A stretch of DNA of 52,002 bases from Candidatus Bathyarchaeota archaeon. Lineage in GTDB: Archaea > Thermoproteota > Bathyarchaeia > Bathyarchaeales > Bathycorpusculaceae. The notes beneath the pieces were generated by a model. The model made no database searches and was not told the origin of the DNA. It worked only from the letters and a program-made list of their open reading frames with translations. Numbering within the stretch: the stretch's first letter is position 1; every line of letters begins with the position of its first letter. Shown here piece by piece: positions 33,890 through 42,186 of the stretch. Made by a program: the position numbers and the translations under genes. The stretch lies in the NCBI GenBank assembly GCA_003601605.1, contig PIXZ01000004.1:1-52002 (forward strand). The letters are read 5' to 3'.

Positions 33890-34914
33890 TCACGTGTGCT
33901 TTTGTTTCTGATTTTTCTCCAGATAGCTCGAGTTCCAATAATTATTAAAGGATATGCTATAATCCAACTAATTGGAAGTAATGGTCCATAAAAATCATGA
34001 AATCGTTGGAAAGCAATGCTTCCCTCGTTTATCCCAACCATGACGATTAACATTATCCTTATTATGTTGATGAAATAAGTTACCGCGGCACCAAACAGAA
34101 AATAAACTATCTGCTGCTTGCGTGGAATATTGCTATTTCTTAAAAACAACGGAATCGTTAGAGCATATATTAAAAGACTTTCAATGCCGGAGCATGGCCA
34201 ACCAATTAAAAATTCTATGGAGCCCCCTCCAACAGGATCTGCAACTACATAGTCTGGCATTCCATTGGTTGTGCCCAGCCATATCACTTTATATCCTATT
34301 ATTTGGAGAAAATTTGTTGCAAGTAGTGCTGTAATTGGGATAAGAGCTTGAAATGGTGTAAAATTGCCTTCTGGGTATATGTTGTCTATGGTGTATATCA
34401 GTCCAATAGTTCCTAGTAAAATTATAGACATAGACATTTTTGCTATACCACTCACTCCATATGTTATGACGAGTACCAATGCAAAAAGAATTGTCAAAAC
34501 CAAGTATTCCATTGCAAGAGGCATCCAATCGCAGCCTGGTTTTATGCCATAACTGTAGATTAAATCCACAATTCCTCTGTTTAGTCCATAAAAATTTGCC
34601 TTTACTACATACAATGTGGGAAGTATCAATGCTATGATTAAAAGAAATGTTCTTATGGATTTTGTGCTAAGATTTATTACTTCCAGTTCTTCCCAACTTA
34701 ATATAAGCTCTAATGTAAAAATCCATAAAAAGAAAATGTAGAATGTCCTACCCTTCCATAAAACTTCAAAACTGTTTGCATCTGGATCATAGTAATATGG
34801 GTAAGGCGGAAAAGCATCGTATTGATACACGTACAATATCAAAATTGGGGTTATGAAAGAAAGCATTAGCAGCAGTTTTATTATTGAATTTATATTTTTG
34901 TTAGATAACAGCAT
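33886..34914 (-). CDS. Exosortase/archaeosortase family membrane protein
   Basis: About 342 residues with eight or more membrane helices. The family catalytic triad is visible: Cys241 in LIGWPCSGIESLLIY, Arg286 in YFINIIRIMLI and His306 in FQRFHDFYGPLLP. These enzymes cut C-terminal sorting tails (PGF-CTERM type and others) and link surface proteins to lipids. A divergent-length loop near PVGGGSIEF precedes the Cys. I see no obvious sorting-tail substrate in the window; the secreted protein at 51066 is cut before its C-terminus. Start ATG 34914 is preceded by GTGTGTAAATATC, much like the fbp leader. GTG 34929 is less likely. Confidence 0.83.
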   Translation of the reverse strand: MLLSNKNINSIIKLLLMLSFITPILILYVYQYDAFPPYPYYYDPDANSFEVLWKGRTFYIFFLWIFTLELILSWEELEVINLSTKSIRTFLLIIALILPTLYVVKANFYGLNRGIVDLIYSYGIKPGCDWMPLAMEYLVLTILFALVLVITYGVSGIAKMSMSIILLGTIGLIYTIDNIYPEGNFTPFQALIPITALLATNFLQIIGYKVIWLGTTNGMPDYVVADPVGGGSIEFLIGWPCSGIESLLIYALTIPLFLRNSNIPRKQQIVYFLFGAAVTYFINIIRIMLIVMVGINEGSIAFQRFHDFYGPLLPISWIIAYPLIIIGTRAIWRKIRNKSTRD

Positions 34915-35052
34915 GATATTTACACACACTTTGTTCTTTATTCAAACTCCTCTTATGATAATTACTGTTTCTATTATCCATTTCTCACTATATTCCAGCT
35001 GAATATTGGAAAAATATAAGAGTATGTTTGTTTTCTTTATGCAGAGCTGGTC

Positions 35053-35337
35053 GTGGTAAGAGTGGATGTGCCAAAAGAGATAAGGACGTACTGTCCAAGG
35101 TGTAAAAAGCACCAACTTCACACTGTGTCGCTTTACAAGGCTGGAAAGCGTAGAGCTTTGGCCAAAGGTGAGCGCCACCATAAACGGGAGAAAAAAGGTT
35201 ATGGCGGGCAAAAGTATCCTCTTCAAAGGGAATTTTCGAAGACTACTAAGAAGCAGACCTTGAAGCTTAAGTGTAAGGTTTGCGGTTATACTAGACATAA
35301 GGACGGCGTACGCTTAAGAAAATTGGCAATAGTCTAA
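35053..35337 (+). CDS. rpl44e: Ribosomal protein eL42 (L44e)
   Basis: Large subunit protein of the E site, 94 residues, with zinc ribbon [10 protein letters not shown] and [11 protein letters not shown], and the conserved core [20 protein letters not shown]. The start GTG 35053 gives [19 protein letters not shown]; a start a few codons later would also fit. It opens the conserved archaeal operon L44e, S27e, aIF2-alpha, Nop10. Confidence 0.95.
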   Translation: MVRVDVPKEIRTYCPRCKKHQLHTVSLYKAGKRRALAKGERHHKREKKGYGGQKYPLQREFSKTTKKQTLKLKCKVCGYTRHKDGVRLRKLAIV

Positions 35338-35353
35338 GAAGGGATGTTGCAAT

Positions 35354-35551
35354 ATGGCTGAATGGGAGAAGCTTATTCCTAAACCTCGAAGCAGATTTCT
35401 TAGAGTTAAATGTCTGAAGTGTGGTAATGAACAGATAATTTTTAGCCATGCTGCGAACAGAGTTAACTGTAATGTTTGCGGAACGCAACTTGCAGAGCCT
35501 GCTGGTGGAAGAGCGAAGATTAAAGGAGAAATAGTTGCAGTTTTTGAATAA
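35354..35551 (+). CDS. rps27e: Ribosomal protein eS27
   Basis: Small subunit zinc-ribbon protein, 65 residues, with [20 protein letters not shown] and [20 protein letters not shown], so all four cysteines are present. It follows rpl44e by 16 bases and precedes aIF2-alpha by three. Confidence 0.95.
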   Translation: MAEWEKLIPKPRSRFLRVKCLKCGNEQIIFSHAANRVNCNVCGTQLAEPAGGRAKIKGEIVAVFE

Positions 35552-35554
35552 GGG

Positions 35555-36349
35555 ATGAAAACTGTAATGGCAATTAAAAAGCAGGAATGGCCAGAAGCTG
35601 GCGATCTGGTTTTGGCTACGGTGGAGTCTGTTACTGATTACGGTGCTTATGTGAACTTGGACGAGTTCGGTAAACGGGGTTTACTGCACATTTCTGAAGT
35701 TTCTTCTTCTTGGATTCGTAATATCCGCGATTTTGTCCGGGAAGGACAAAAAGTTGTTTTGAAAGTTTTGCGAGTTGATGTTGAGAAAGGACATATCGAC
35801 TTATCCTTGAGACGGGTTAATAAAAGGGAAAGAATCGAAAAAATCATGTCTTGGAAAAGAGAGAGAAAGGCTGAAGCCTTGCTTCGCAGCGTTGCAGAAA
35901 AAACTGGTCTTTCTTTTGAAGAGGTTTACGAGAAAGCTGGAGCGTTAATGGAGAAAGAATATGGGTTATATGAAGGTTTTGAGAAGGTCTTGAAAGAAGG
36001 TGTGGAAGTTTTAACAAAAAAGGGTGTACCCGAAGAACTGGCGAATGCTATTGCAGAGGTTGCGAAAGAACGGATACGTGTACCGATGGTTAAGGTGAAA
36101 GGAATAGTTGAACTTCGTTGTATGAAGCCCAACGGTGTAAAAGTTATCAAAGAAGCTTTTTCCAATGCCAGAAAAGCTGAGAAAACGCGAAGTGTAAAAC
36201 TTCGATTTTACGTGGTGGCTGCACCTAGATATTGCATTGAAGTTTCAGCGGAAAATTATAAGCTTGCAGAGAAAGTGTTGCAGAAAGTCGCTGATGACGT
36301 GGTTTCCAGTGTTGTTAAGTCTGGTGGACAAGGAGTATTCAAGAGGTAG
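35555..36349 (+). CDS. eif2a: Translation initiation factor aIF2 alpha subunit
   Basis: Alpha subunit of the heterotrimer that delivers initiator tRNA. 264 residues. The N-terminal S1 domain reads GDLVLATVESVTDYGAYVNL and KRGLLHISEVSSSWIRNIRD, then VVLKVLRVDVEKGHIDLSLR. A helical domain and a C-terminal alpha-beta domain (VKLRFYVVAAPRYCIEVSAE) follow. ATG 35555, or ATG 35567 as an alternative. The gene is in the usual place between eS27 and Nop10. Confidence 0.95.
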   Translation: MKTVMAIKKQEWPEAGDLVLATVESVTDYGAYVNLDEFGKRGLLHISEVSSSWIRNIRDFVREGQKVVLKVLRVDVEKGHIDLSLRRVNKRERIEKIMSWKRERKAEALLRSVAEKTGLSFEEVYEKAGALMEKEYGLYEGFEKVLKEGVEVLTKKGVPEELANAIAEVAKERIRVPMVKVKGIVELRCMKPNGVKVIKEAFSNARKAEKTRSVKLRFYVVAAPRYCIEVSAENYKLAEKVLQKVADDVVSSVVKSGGQGVFKR

Positions 36350-36353
36350 AAGT

Positions 36354-36524
36354 ATGGTTTGGCTTCTGAGGAAATGTAAAAAATGCGGAAGCTACACTTT
36401 GAAAAAGGACAAGTGTCCATATTGTGGCGGAAAAGTAAGTGTGCCGCATCCGCCGAAATTTTCGCCTGATGACAAATATCTAAACTATAGAATGGCTTTA
36501 AAGCAGGAGGAACGTAAAGTTTGA
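36354..36524 (+). CDS. nop10: H/ACA ribonucleoprotein subunit Nop10
   Basis: Small zinc-binding protein of 56 residues that holds Cbf5 in the pseudouridine-guiding complex. The family pattern is clear: MVWLLRKCKKCGSYTLKKDK, CPYCGGKVSVPHPPKFSPDD, KYLNYRM. Start ATG 36354. The gene is short. It overlaps the PAC2 gene by four bases (TTGA). Confidence 0.94.
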   Translation: MVWLLRKCKKCGSYTLKKDKCPYCGGKVSVPHPPKFSPDDKYLNYRMALKQEERKV

Positions 36525-37294
36525 AAAAGACTGTGATTAAAGAACTTTTTGAAGTTGAATTAAACAATCCGATTTTAATTGAGGGTCTTCCGGGTTTAGG
36601 GCTTGTCGGGAAGATTGCCTTACGCTATTTGATTAAGCAGTTGAAAGCCGAAAAATTTGCTTATCTTTATTCGCCGCATTTTCCGTATTTTGTTCTTGTT
36701 AATAAGAAAGGAAGTGTTAGGCTTCTTCGTGGAGTGTTCTATTTTTGGAAAAATAAAAATCAAAATAATGATTTTATATTTTTCACTGGTGATAGTCAGG
36801 CACAGACGATTGAGGGGCAATATGAAATTTCCGATGTTATTTTGGATTTTGCTGAAAAGAGGAATGTAGAATTGATTGTTACGGTGGGTGGTTACAGAGC
36901 GGAAGCAAAAGACAAGCCCAAAGTGATAGCTGCAGCTACCAGTTCTGAAATTTTGAACAAAGCGTTGAAAGCCAATGCCATATTAAGCCCTTCTGGAAGC
37001 CCTATTGTAGGAACTGCAGGCTTGCTTTTGGGTTTGGCTCGTTTCAAGAAAATTGGTGCGCTTTGCCTTTTAGGCGAGACACGCGGATATTTGCCTGACC
37101 CAAAAGCTGCAAAAAGTGTTCTTGAAGTCTTAAAAAACATGTTAAATTTGGATGTTGATTTAGATGGTTTAGATGAGGAAATTGCTAAGGCTGAGAAGGC
37201 AGTTTTACGGTTGCAGAAGATAGAGGAGAAAAGGGCTTTGCAAGCTGAGGAAATTCGAAAAGAAGAGGATAAAAAAACCGTGTATATTTCCTAA
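36521..37294 (+). CDS. PAC2-family proteasome assembly chaperone-like protein
   Basis: 257 residues. The N-terminal pattern NPILIEGLPGLGLVGKIALR, with TGDSQAQTIEGQYEISDVIL and ELIVTVGGYRAE, follows the PAC2/PbaB superfamily, which in eukaryotes assembles proteasome alpha rings. The C-terminal 60 residues form a charged coiled coil (LDEEIAKAEKAVLRLQKIEE). TTG 36521 follows AGGAGGAACG. It ends convergently with wecB, overlapping by four bases. It is the last gene of the ribosomal-protein/aIF2/Nop10 operon, consistent with the arrangement in other archaea. Confidence 0.83.
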   Translation: MKKTVIKELFEVELNNPILIEGLPGLGLVGKIALRYLIKQLKAEKFAYLYSPHFPYFVLVNKKGSVRLLRGVFYFWKNKNQNNDFIFFTGDSQAQTIEGQYEISDVILDFAEKRNVELIVTVGGYRAEAKDKPKVIAAATSSEILNKALKANAILSPSGSPIVGTAGLLLGLARFKKIGALCLLGETRGYLPDPKAAKSVLEVLKNMLNLDVDLDGLDEEIAKAEKAVLRLQKIEEKRALQAEEIRKEEDKKTVYIS

Positions 37295-38382
37295 AAAGAT
37301 AGTTCCATTTTTATTATCTCTACTATTTTTTCTGCAGCGTGTCCATCTCCGTAGGGCGATTTTTGTGGCAATTTTCGTCTATTTTTCAAGGCGGTTTCAA
37401 TAGCTTTTAGAATGTCTCTTTTTTCTATTCCAACAACTTTTGCGAAACCAGCTTCCACAGCTTCGGGGCGTTCTGTGGAAAGTCGAGTAACTAATACGGG
37501 CTTTCTTATACATGGAGCAGTTGCCTCTTCCTGTATTCCGCCAGAATCTGTAACTATTAATTCGCATTTTTTCATTAAAACGAGAAAGTCTAGGTAGCCT
37601 ACTGGCGGTAAGATTTGTATGTTTTTAGATTTTTTAATTTTTGAGTAAATTCTGTTCTGGCGCAGTCTCTTTTTTGTGCGTGGGTGCATTGGATAAACCA
37701 CTGGGATAGGGGCTTCATCGAAGGCTTCCAGAAAATTTTTGAGAACAACAATATCATCTACATTTTCTGCTCTGTGGGCAGTTACCAAAGCAAATTTGCT
37801 GAAACCCACTTTTTCTAATATTTTAGATTTTTGTTCTGCTAATGGAAGATGCTGCAAAACCGCGTCTATTACTGTGTTGCCGGTAACATAGATTTTCCCC
37901 CATACCGCCTCTTTCTTCAAGTTGTTTTCTGCTGTTGGCGTGGGAGCGAACAAGTATGTTGAAACATGGTCTGTTAATCGTCTGTTGTGTTCTTCTGGCA
38001 TGCGTAGGTCGAAGCTTCTTAATCCAGCTTCAACGTGTCCCACAAGTATTCCCAGTTTAACTGCGGCAAGAGCTGTTGCTAACACCCCATTAGTGTCTCC
38101 TTCCACTAAAACAAGGGAAGGCGAAGTTTTCTTCAGCAGCTTTTCCATTTGTGCTATTATACGCGCTGTTTGCGCTCCTTGTGAGTAGGCTTTAACTTTG
38201 TAACCGTAGTCTGGGGATGGAAGGTTGAGTTCTTCAATGAATTGTTGGGACATGTTGTAATCGTAATGTTGACCGCAGTGGACAAATGTTAAAGGTATTC
38301 TGTTTTTCTGCAGCGCCCTAATGACTGGTGCCATTTTTATTATTTCGGGTCTTGTACCAACAACAACCATTACCGTTTTCAT
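37291..38382 (-). CDS. wecB: UDP-N-acetylglucosamine 2-epimerase (non-hydrolysing)
   Basis: Converts UDP-GlcNAc to UDP-ManNAc, a precursor of surface glycans. About 363 residues. Motifs: MVVVGTRPEIIKMAPVIRAL, HCGQHYDYNMSQQF, LVEGDTNGVLATALAAVKLG, GHVEAGLRSFDLRMPEEHNR, VTAHRAEN, YPMHPRTKKRL and VTDSGGIQEEATAPCI, then LVTRLSTERPEAVEAG. Active-site acids and His are in place. ATG 38382 (MKTVMVVV) is preferred over ATG 38394. It is convergent with the PAC2 gene. With the glycosyltransferases it supports N-acetylmannosamine-derived surface sugars. Confidence 0.93.
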   Translation of the reverse strand: MKTVMVVVGTRPEIIKMAPVIRALQKNRIPLTFVHCGQHYDYNMSQQFIEELNLPSPDYGYKVKAYSQGAQTARIIAQMEKLLKKTSPSLVLVEGDTNGVLATALAAVKLGILVGHVEAGLRSFDLRMPEEHNRRLTDHVSTYLFAPTPTAENNLKKEAVWGKIYVTGNTVIDAVLQHLPLAEQKSKILEKVGFSKFALVTAHRAENVDDIVVLKNFLEAFDEAPIPVVYPMHPRTKKRLRQNRIYSKIKKSKNIQILPPVGYLDFLVLMKKCELIVTDSGGIQEEATAPCIRKPVLVTRLSTERPEAVEAGFAKVVGIEKRDILKAIETALKNRRKLPQKSPYGDGHAAEKIVEIIKMELSF

Positions 38383-38606
38383 GCGAGTCCACATTTCTCA
38401 TTTTACTAGAAGTAAACATCTTTTAACATTTGTTTAAAACTTACAAATAGAGTGTTAAGCTGTAATTGGAATACTTCTGTAAGTTTTTAAATTTTGATAA
38501 AATATTTGAATAAAAATTGTTAGTTTGCGTTACTCTCCTTCACATACAAACACTATTACATTTCTCTATCCATTAATTCTCAAAAACGTCAGGCTGGAGT
38601 AAATAT

Positions 38607-39173
38607 ATGAAAATATTTAAAAATAAGACAGGATTAAGCGTAGTTGTAACAACACTCATAATTTTAGTAGTTTCAGTGCTACTGGCAACTGTGGTAACAT
38701 TCTACGCCATAAACGTGACAACCACAAGGGTACAGGAAGAAAGCATTCAGCTTTTCAAGTTGCACACGTGGCATAATGGCACGAACTTTGCTGAAACGGC
38801 TTTCTTGATAATTAACACGGGTGGACGAGACATAGTTATAGATAAAATCTCTGTCAGAGGGCAAGAATGCAGCTGGGACACAATCTATTACAATAAAACT
38901 ACTGATACTATAAATGGAGACCTTGGCTACGTTACCCCAAATACTGATGGAACGTTAACTGGAATGAACGCAAGTGTAGGTGGATCTACAAGCGATTATG
39001 CTCTTACTGTGGCTAGCGATGACCTTATTCTGAAGTCTGGCTGGAGCATGATAGTATACATTACAAACCCCGACCACATCTCTGTTAGCGACATCGGAGT
39101 AACCGTGGGCGTAACAGTGTTCACCGCTAATGCACAGTACTATAAAGAGGCTAACGTCGAAGCAGCCCAGTAA
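38607..39173 (+). CDS. Type IV pilin/archaellin-like surface protein
   Basis: 188 residues. The N-terminus MKIFKNKTGLSVVVTTLIIL is a class III signal peptide: a charged leader, Gly before the predicted prepilin-peptidase site, then a long hydrophobic helix (LSVVVTTLIILVVSVLLATV) that would form the filament core. The rest is a beta-rich outer domain with several N-x-S/T sites (NVT, NGT, NKT, NAS). The helix is longer and lacks the DEF/E5 typical of bacterial pilins. It may form a pilus or archaellum-type filament subunit. No assembly ATPase is nearby. Start ATG 38607. Confidence 0.78.
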   Translation: MKIFKNKTGLSVVVTTLIILVVSVLLATVVTFYAINVTTTRVQEESIQLFKLHTWHNGTNFAETAFLIINTGGRDIVIDKISVRGQECSWDTIYYNKTTDTINGDLGYVTPNTDGTLTGMNASVGGSTSDYALTVASDDLILKSGWSMIVYITNPDHISVSDIGVTVGVTVFTANAQYYKEANVEAAQ

Positions 39174-39203
39174 ACACGCTTTTTCTTTAATCTTACTGAA
39201 ACT

Positions 39204-41252
39204 CTAGGTTTTCTTTAGATATCCTTCTCTTGGTTCGTAAATTGTTCCTTCGCGGAGTAGCTGATTTATAAGGCGGTCTGCTTCTACTTTTGGAATCTTA
39301 TACCTAGCCTCCAACTCATTTAAGAGCGCTGTTCTTTCAACGATTCCCGTTTCTTTCTCTATTTCCAGCAGTGTTGAAATAACTACATGGAGCTTGTCTC
39401 TCACGCTTTTCGGTTTTCCAGTCATTATCAAGTCTATGTCATATTTCTCTGAAGACACATCAATTCCCACTTCTTTAAGAGACCTCTTCATTAAATTGAT
39501 GGCTGCCTCCGCATCTTCCGCAGTAACCTCTTTTCTAAGGGCTGCACGGGCTCTAGCTTCTGCTATTCTTACAAGAGATTCCAGTTGACGAGCAGTTATT
39601 GCTACTGGCGAGTCTTCTGTTTCACTGACTGAACGCATAGCCAAATAAAAGTCTCTTAAACGTTGTAACGCTTCTGGGGTTAGAACAGGTTTGATTCCTC
39701 TAGCGTAGCTTATGTATTTGCGTAGTAGTTCTAAGGGTATTGGAGGTTCTACGGGGCTTAGCCCTTTTCTATGCATTTCCAAAATGTGTTCTGACATTTT
39801 ACTGTCTGTTTCTTTGTTCGGCACATCTCTTAAAACGAAAATTAGGTCGAATCTTGAAAGTATTGTTACTGGCAAGGAAATGTTTTCTGTTACTGTGCGG
39901 TGAGGTTCGTATCTTCCAAGAGCTGGGTTGGCTGCTGCAAGTATGGCAGTTCTAGCGTTGAGGGTTGCCACGATTCCACCTTTGGCAACCGAGACAGTGT
40001 GTTGTTCCATGGCCTCGTGAATGGCAACCCTGTCTTCTTGCCGCATCTTGTCCATCTCATCAATGCAAGCGATGCCCTTATCAGCAAGCACCAAAGCTCC
40101 AGCCTCAAGGGTCATTCCACCGCCTTTTTCGCGAATAACAGCCGCTGTCAAACCAGCAGCCGTTGTCCCTCTTCCAGAAGTATATAACCCGCGAGGTGCA
40201 ACTCTCGCTACATATTGAAGAAGTTGTGATTTTGCTGTTCCTGGGTCGCCTATTAACAGAGTGTTTATTTCTCCCCTTATTGTTATGTCTGGAAGGTTCT
40301 TTGGCACACCACCGAAAAGAAGGTACATTATTGCCTCTTTTATATGGTCATAACCGTAAATCGACGGCGCGATAGAGTCTTTGATTTTTCGATGTATCCA
40401 CGGGTCTTTTGCCAGTTCAAGGATTTTCTCTTCTTCTTCTGGCGATGGAATAGCGATTTCCGGTTCTTTACCCAAAACTTCTATTGAGTTAGCCTCTAAA
40501 TGTAAGACGAAAGTGCGGAGTTTCCCAACTCTAGGCAATGTGGGCGATACTGCACGTACAATCCCCACTATAGATACATGGTCACCTGGTCGTGCAACGT
40601 CAACTATTTCGCTTCCCACAAGCTTTACGTGCAACGTTCTAGGAAGCTGTCCCGGCGGAAGGTCTTCTGGTCTTTCTTGCATTCGAAGGTCTTGAGAGTC
40701 TATGAACGTGGATTCTTCTTGTACAAAATCGAAGGGACCTTTTGATCTACATGTTGGGTTGCTGCACGCAAAGGGGGCTCTTAAAAACTGTCCAGTTTGG
40801 TTTATGCGGGTGATTTCTCCGCATCTTTTGCATTTGAAGGCTGCCTGCATTACCATGGGACGTACTGGCGTTGAGCGGACAACGATTCCTTCAACCATGA
40901 CAAGCTTGCCAATATGGTCTGAACCCAGTTTGCGTAAATGGGTGGCTCGCCACAATCTTACTATTCTAACAGCGACCTTTTCCGCTTTTCTCGCTATTTT
41001 TTCTGCATATTCTGGGTCTTCTATTCGAAGCTGGTCATAAGCTGCATTGTTAGCGTACTTTAAGTATTCGTCAGGCTCTTCTAGAAGTTTTTCAGCGAGT
41101 TTTTGGTCAAAGGTTAGCAAGTCTTCAAAGGCGACTGTTAATGATTTGCTGTTAGCTATTGCCATCTGCGCTATTTTTTTCCTATATTTTTCAGTTTTGA
41201 AAAATTCTTGAAAATGTTCCTGCGGGTCGATAGCTTCCAATTCTTCCGTCAT
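39204..41252 (-). CDS. mcm: Replicative helicase MCM
   Basis: Hexameric 3'-5' DNA helicase of the CMG-like complex. 682 residues. The N-terminal zinc site is CKRCGEITRI with CSNPTCRSKGPF. The AAA+ core has LLIGDPGTAKSQLLQYVARV (Walker A), GIACIDEMDKMRQEDRVAIH (Walker B) and LSRFDLIFVL (Arg finger). The C-terminal winged helix ends with REGTIYEPREGYL. The start ATG 41252 overlaps the gins23 stop (41249) by four bases, so the two are cotranscribed, as in Sulfolobus. Confidence 0.97.
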   Translation of the reverse strand: MTEELEAIDPQEHFQEFFKTEKYRKKIAQMAIANSKSLTVAFEDLLTFDQKLAEKLLEEPDEYLKYANNAAYDQLRIEDPEYAEKIARKAEKVAVRIVRLWRATHLRKLGSDHIGKLVMVEGIVVRSTPVRPMVMQAAFKCKRCGEITRINQTGQFLRAPFACSNPTCRSKGPFDFVQEESTFIDSQDLRMQERPEDLPPGQLPRTLHVKLVGSEIVDVARPGDHVSIVGIVRAVSPTLPRVGKLRTFVLHLEANSIEVLGKEPEIAIPSPEEEEKILELAKDPWIHRKIKDSIAPSIYGYDHIKEAIMYLLFGGVPKNLPDITIRGEINTLLIGDPGTAKSQLLQYVARVAPRGLYTSGRGTTAAGLTAAVIREKGGGMTLEAGALVLADKGIACIDEMDKMRQEDRVAIHEAMEQHTVSVAKGGIVATLNARTAILAAANPALGRYEPHRTVTENISLPVTILSRFDLIFVLRDVPNKETDSKMSEHILEMHRKGLSPVEPPIPLELLRKYISYARGIKPVLTPEALQRLRDFYLAMRSVSETEDSPVAITARQLESLVRIAEARARAALRKEVTAEDAEAAINLMKRSLKEVGIDVSSEKYDIDLIMTGKPKSVRDKLHVVISTLLEIEKETGIVERTALLNELEARYKIPKVEADRLINQLLREGTIYEPREGYLKKT

Positions 41253-41821
41253 TCTTTCTTTCCTTCCTTAAGTTCCAATAATTTTGTTTTCCATTCTTTA
41301 ATAAGTGTGTATAATCTGTCATACAAAAAACGTTCTTCTTCAGTAAAATTCTTTAACATTTGTTCGGTTTGAGCTGGGGCAGATGCGAGGGAAACAATCT
41401 TTTTCAGTCTTAAATTCACTATATCTCTTACAAAATGCCTAATTTTCTCATATTCCCTTATTTTCTCCGGGTTTTTAGTGGCTTCTTCCTTAAGCTCTTT
41501 CAAATATCTCTTAAGTTTTGGATAGAAATTTTCTGGCAGTTTTGATATTTGATTTGTTGTTTGCACGCGTTCTGTCCAGTGGATTTTATAGATTTTGTTT
41601 GCGTCTAAACGTTCGTCTTCCCGAAAGCGCACTATTCCAGCCTTTTTCAGCTTTTCAGCTATCCAAAATTGTATTTCATATTCGTTTCCTTCCTCAAAAG
41701 GGCCAACGTTTAGCCCAGCTAGTTTAATTTCTGGGCAATTTCTGTTGGCGATAACTTTTACAAGTGAATGTTCAAAATCGAAATCAACATTGTTAAGTTT
41801 CTCTGTTAATGCTTCTAGCAT
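41249..41821 (-). CDS. gins23: GINS complex subunit Gins23
   Basis: 190 residues in the B-then-A domain order of Gins23. The small beta domain is first (LVKVIANRNCPEIKLAGLNV, GPFEEGNEYEIQFWIAEKLK, AGIVRFREDERL), the helical domain second (KLPENFYPKLKRYLKELKEE, REYEKIRHFVRDIVNLRLKK). With Gins51 at 33341 both GINS subunits are in the window, consistent with a TACK-type organism. The start ATG 41821 follows AGAAGGAAACG. It is the first gene of the gins23-mcm operon. Confidence 0.87.
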   Translation of the reverse strand: MLEALTEKLNNVDFDFEHSLVKVIANRNCPEIKLAGLNVGPFEEGNEYEIQFWIAEKLKKAGIVRFREDERLDANKIYKIHWTERVQTTNQISKLPENFYPKLKRYLKELKEEATKNPEKIREYEKIRHFVRDIVNLRLKKIVSLASAPAQTEQMLKNFTEEERFLYDRLYTLIKEWKTKLLELKEGKKE

Positions 41822-41965
41822 TCGTTTCCTTCTCCCATTATAAAGGTAGCTACTCTAGAACAAATATAAGGTCGCTAGTTTAAAAATTTAGATTAAAAAA
41901 TTTAAGCAATTAAATGCTGCTGGGCTGCCCGTTGTTTACCTTAAAAAGGAAAGCACTGAGTTTTG

Positions 41966-42076
41966 TTAGGGCCATAGCCCAAGCGTTTTTATTGCGCCTG
42001 CTACTCGTCCCACCTAAACCATTAATGCGACCATTCGCATGTCGCTTTCTTCTTTTCCGTTATTGAATAAACGTCG
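41966..42076 (-). pseudogene. C-terminal remnant of a second glutamate dehydrogenase
   Basis: The reverse strand reads NGKEESDMRMVALMV, a TAG at 42016-42014, then VGRVAGAIKTLGLWP and TAA 41968-41966. The last part aligns with the C-terminus of the intact gdhA in this window, IDMRTAAYVTAVKKIVDAMR: shared D-M-R, Ala, Val, Ala and the final L-G. The stretch is cut upstream by TAA at 42079-42077 and carries one stop inside. It is most simply read as the decayed end of a second dehydrogenase copy on the other strand. Confidence 0.45.
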
Positions 42077-42121
42077 TTAAACGTTTTCCACTTTTATCTT
42101 CAAATTTAATTGTGTAGACAA

Positions 42122-42137
42122 GAAAGGCTTAATAACT
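42122..42137 (+). promoter_or_regulatory. Candidate BRE/TATA promoter of gdhA
   Basis: GAAAGG followed by CTTAATAAC lies about 55 bases before ATG 42187, giving a leader of roughly 25-30 bases with AAAGGTGTAAAA as ribosome-binding site. By eye only. Confidence 0.4.
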
Positions 42138-42186
42138 GGATGGTTTTAATGTATCCTCATAGTTTACAAACGTAAAGGTGTAAAAT

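Larger units (their letters stand above)
41822..42186. other. Divergent intergenic region with a GDH remnant and the gdhA promoter
   Basis: About 365 bases between gins23 and gdhA. It contains a decayed C-terminal segment of a glutamate dehydrogenase on the reverse strand, the gdhA promoter, and the short gins23 upstream region (TTTAAATTT-like runs near 41885). No RNA gene recognised. Confidence 0.5.

Noticed and set aside
38395-38606. A/T-rich gap before the pilin-like gene as a possible RNA gene
   Set aside because: No stem-loop, C/D or H/ACA box pattern could be supported by eye.
39394-41040. Several open frames antisense to mcm
   Set aside because: They carry no motif and mirror the codon pattern of mcm, which is clearly real on the other strand.
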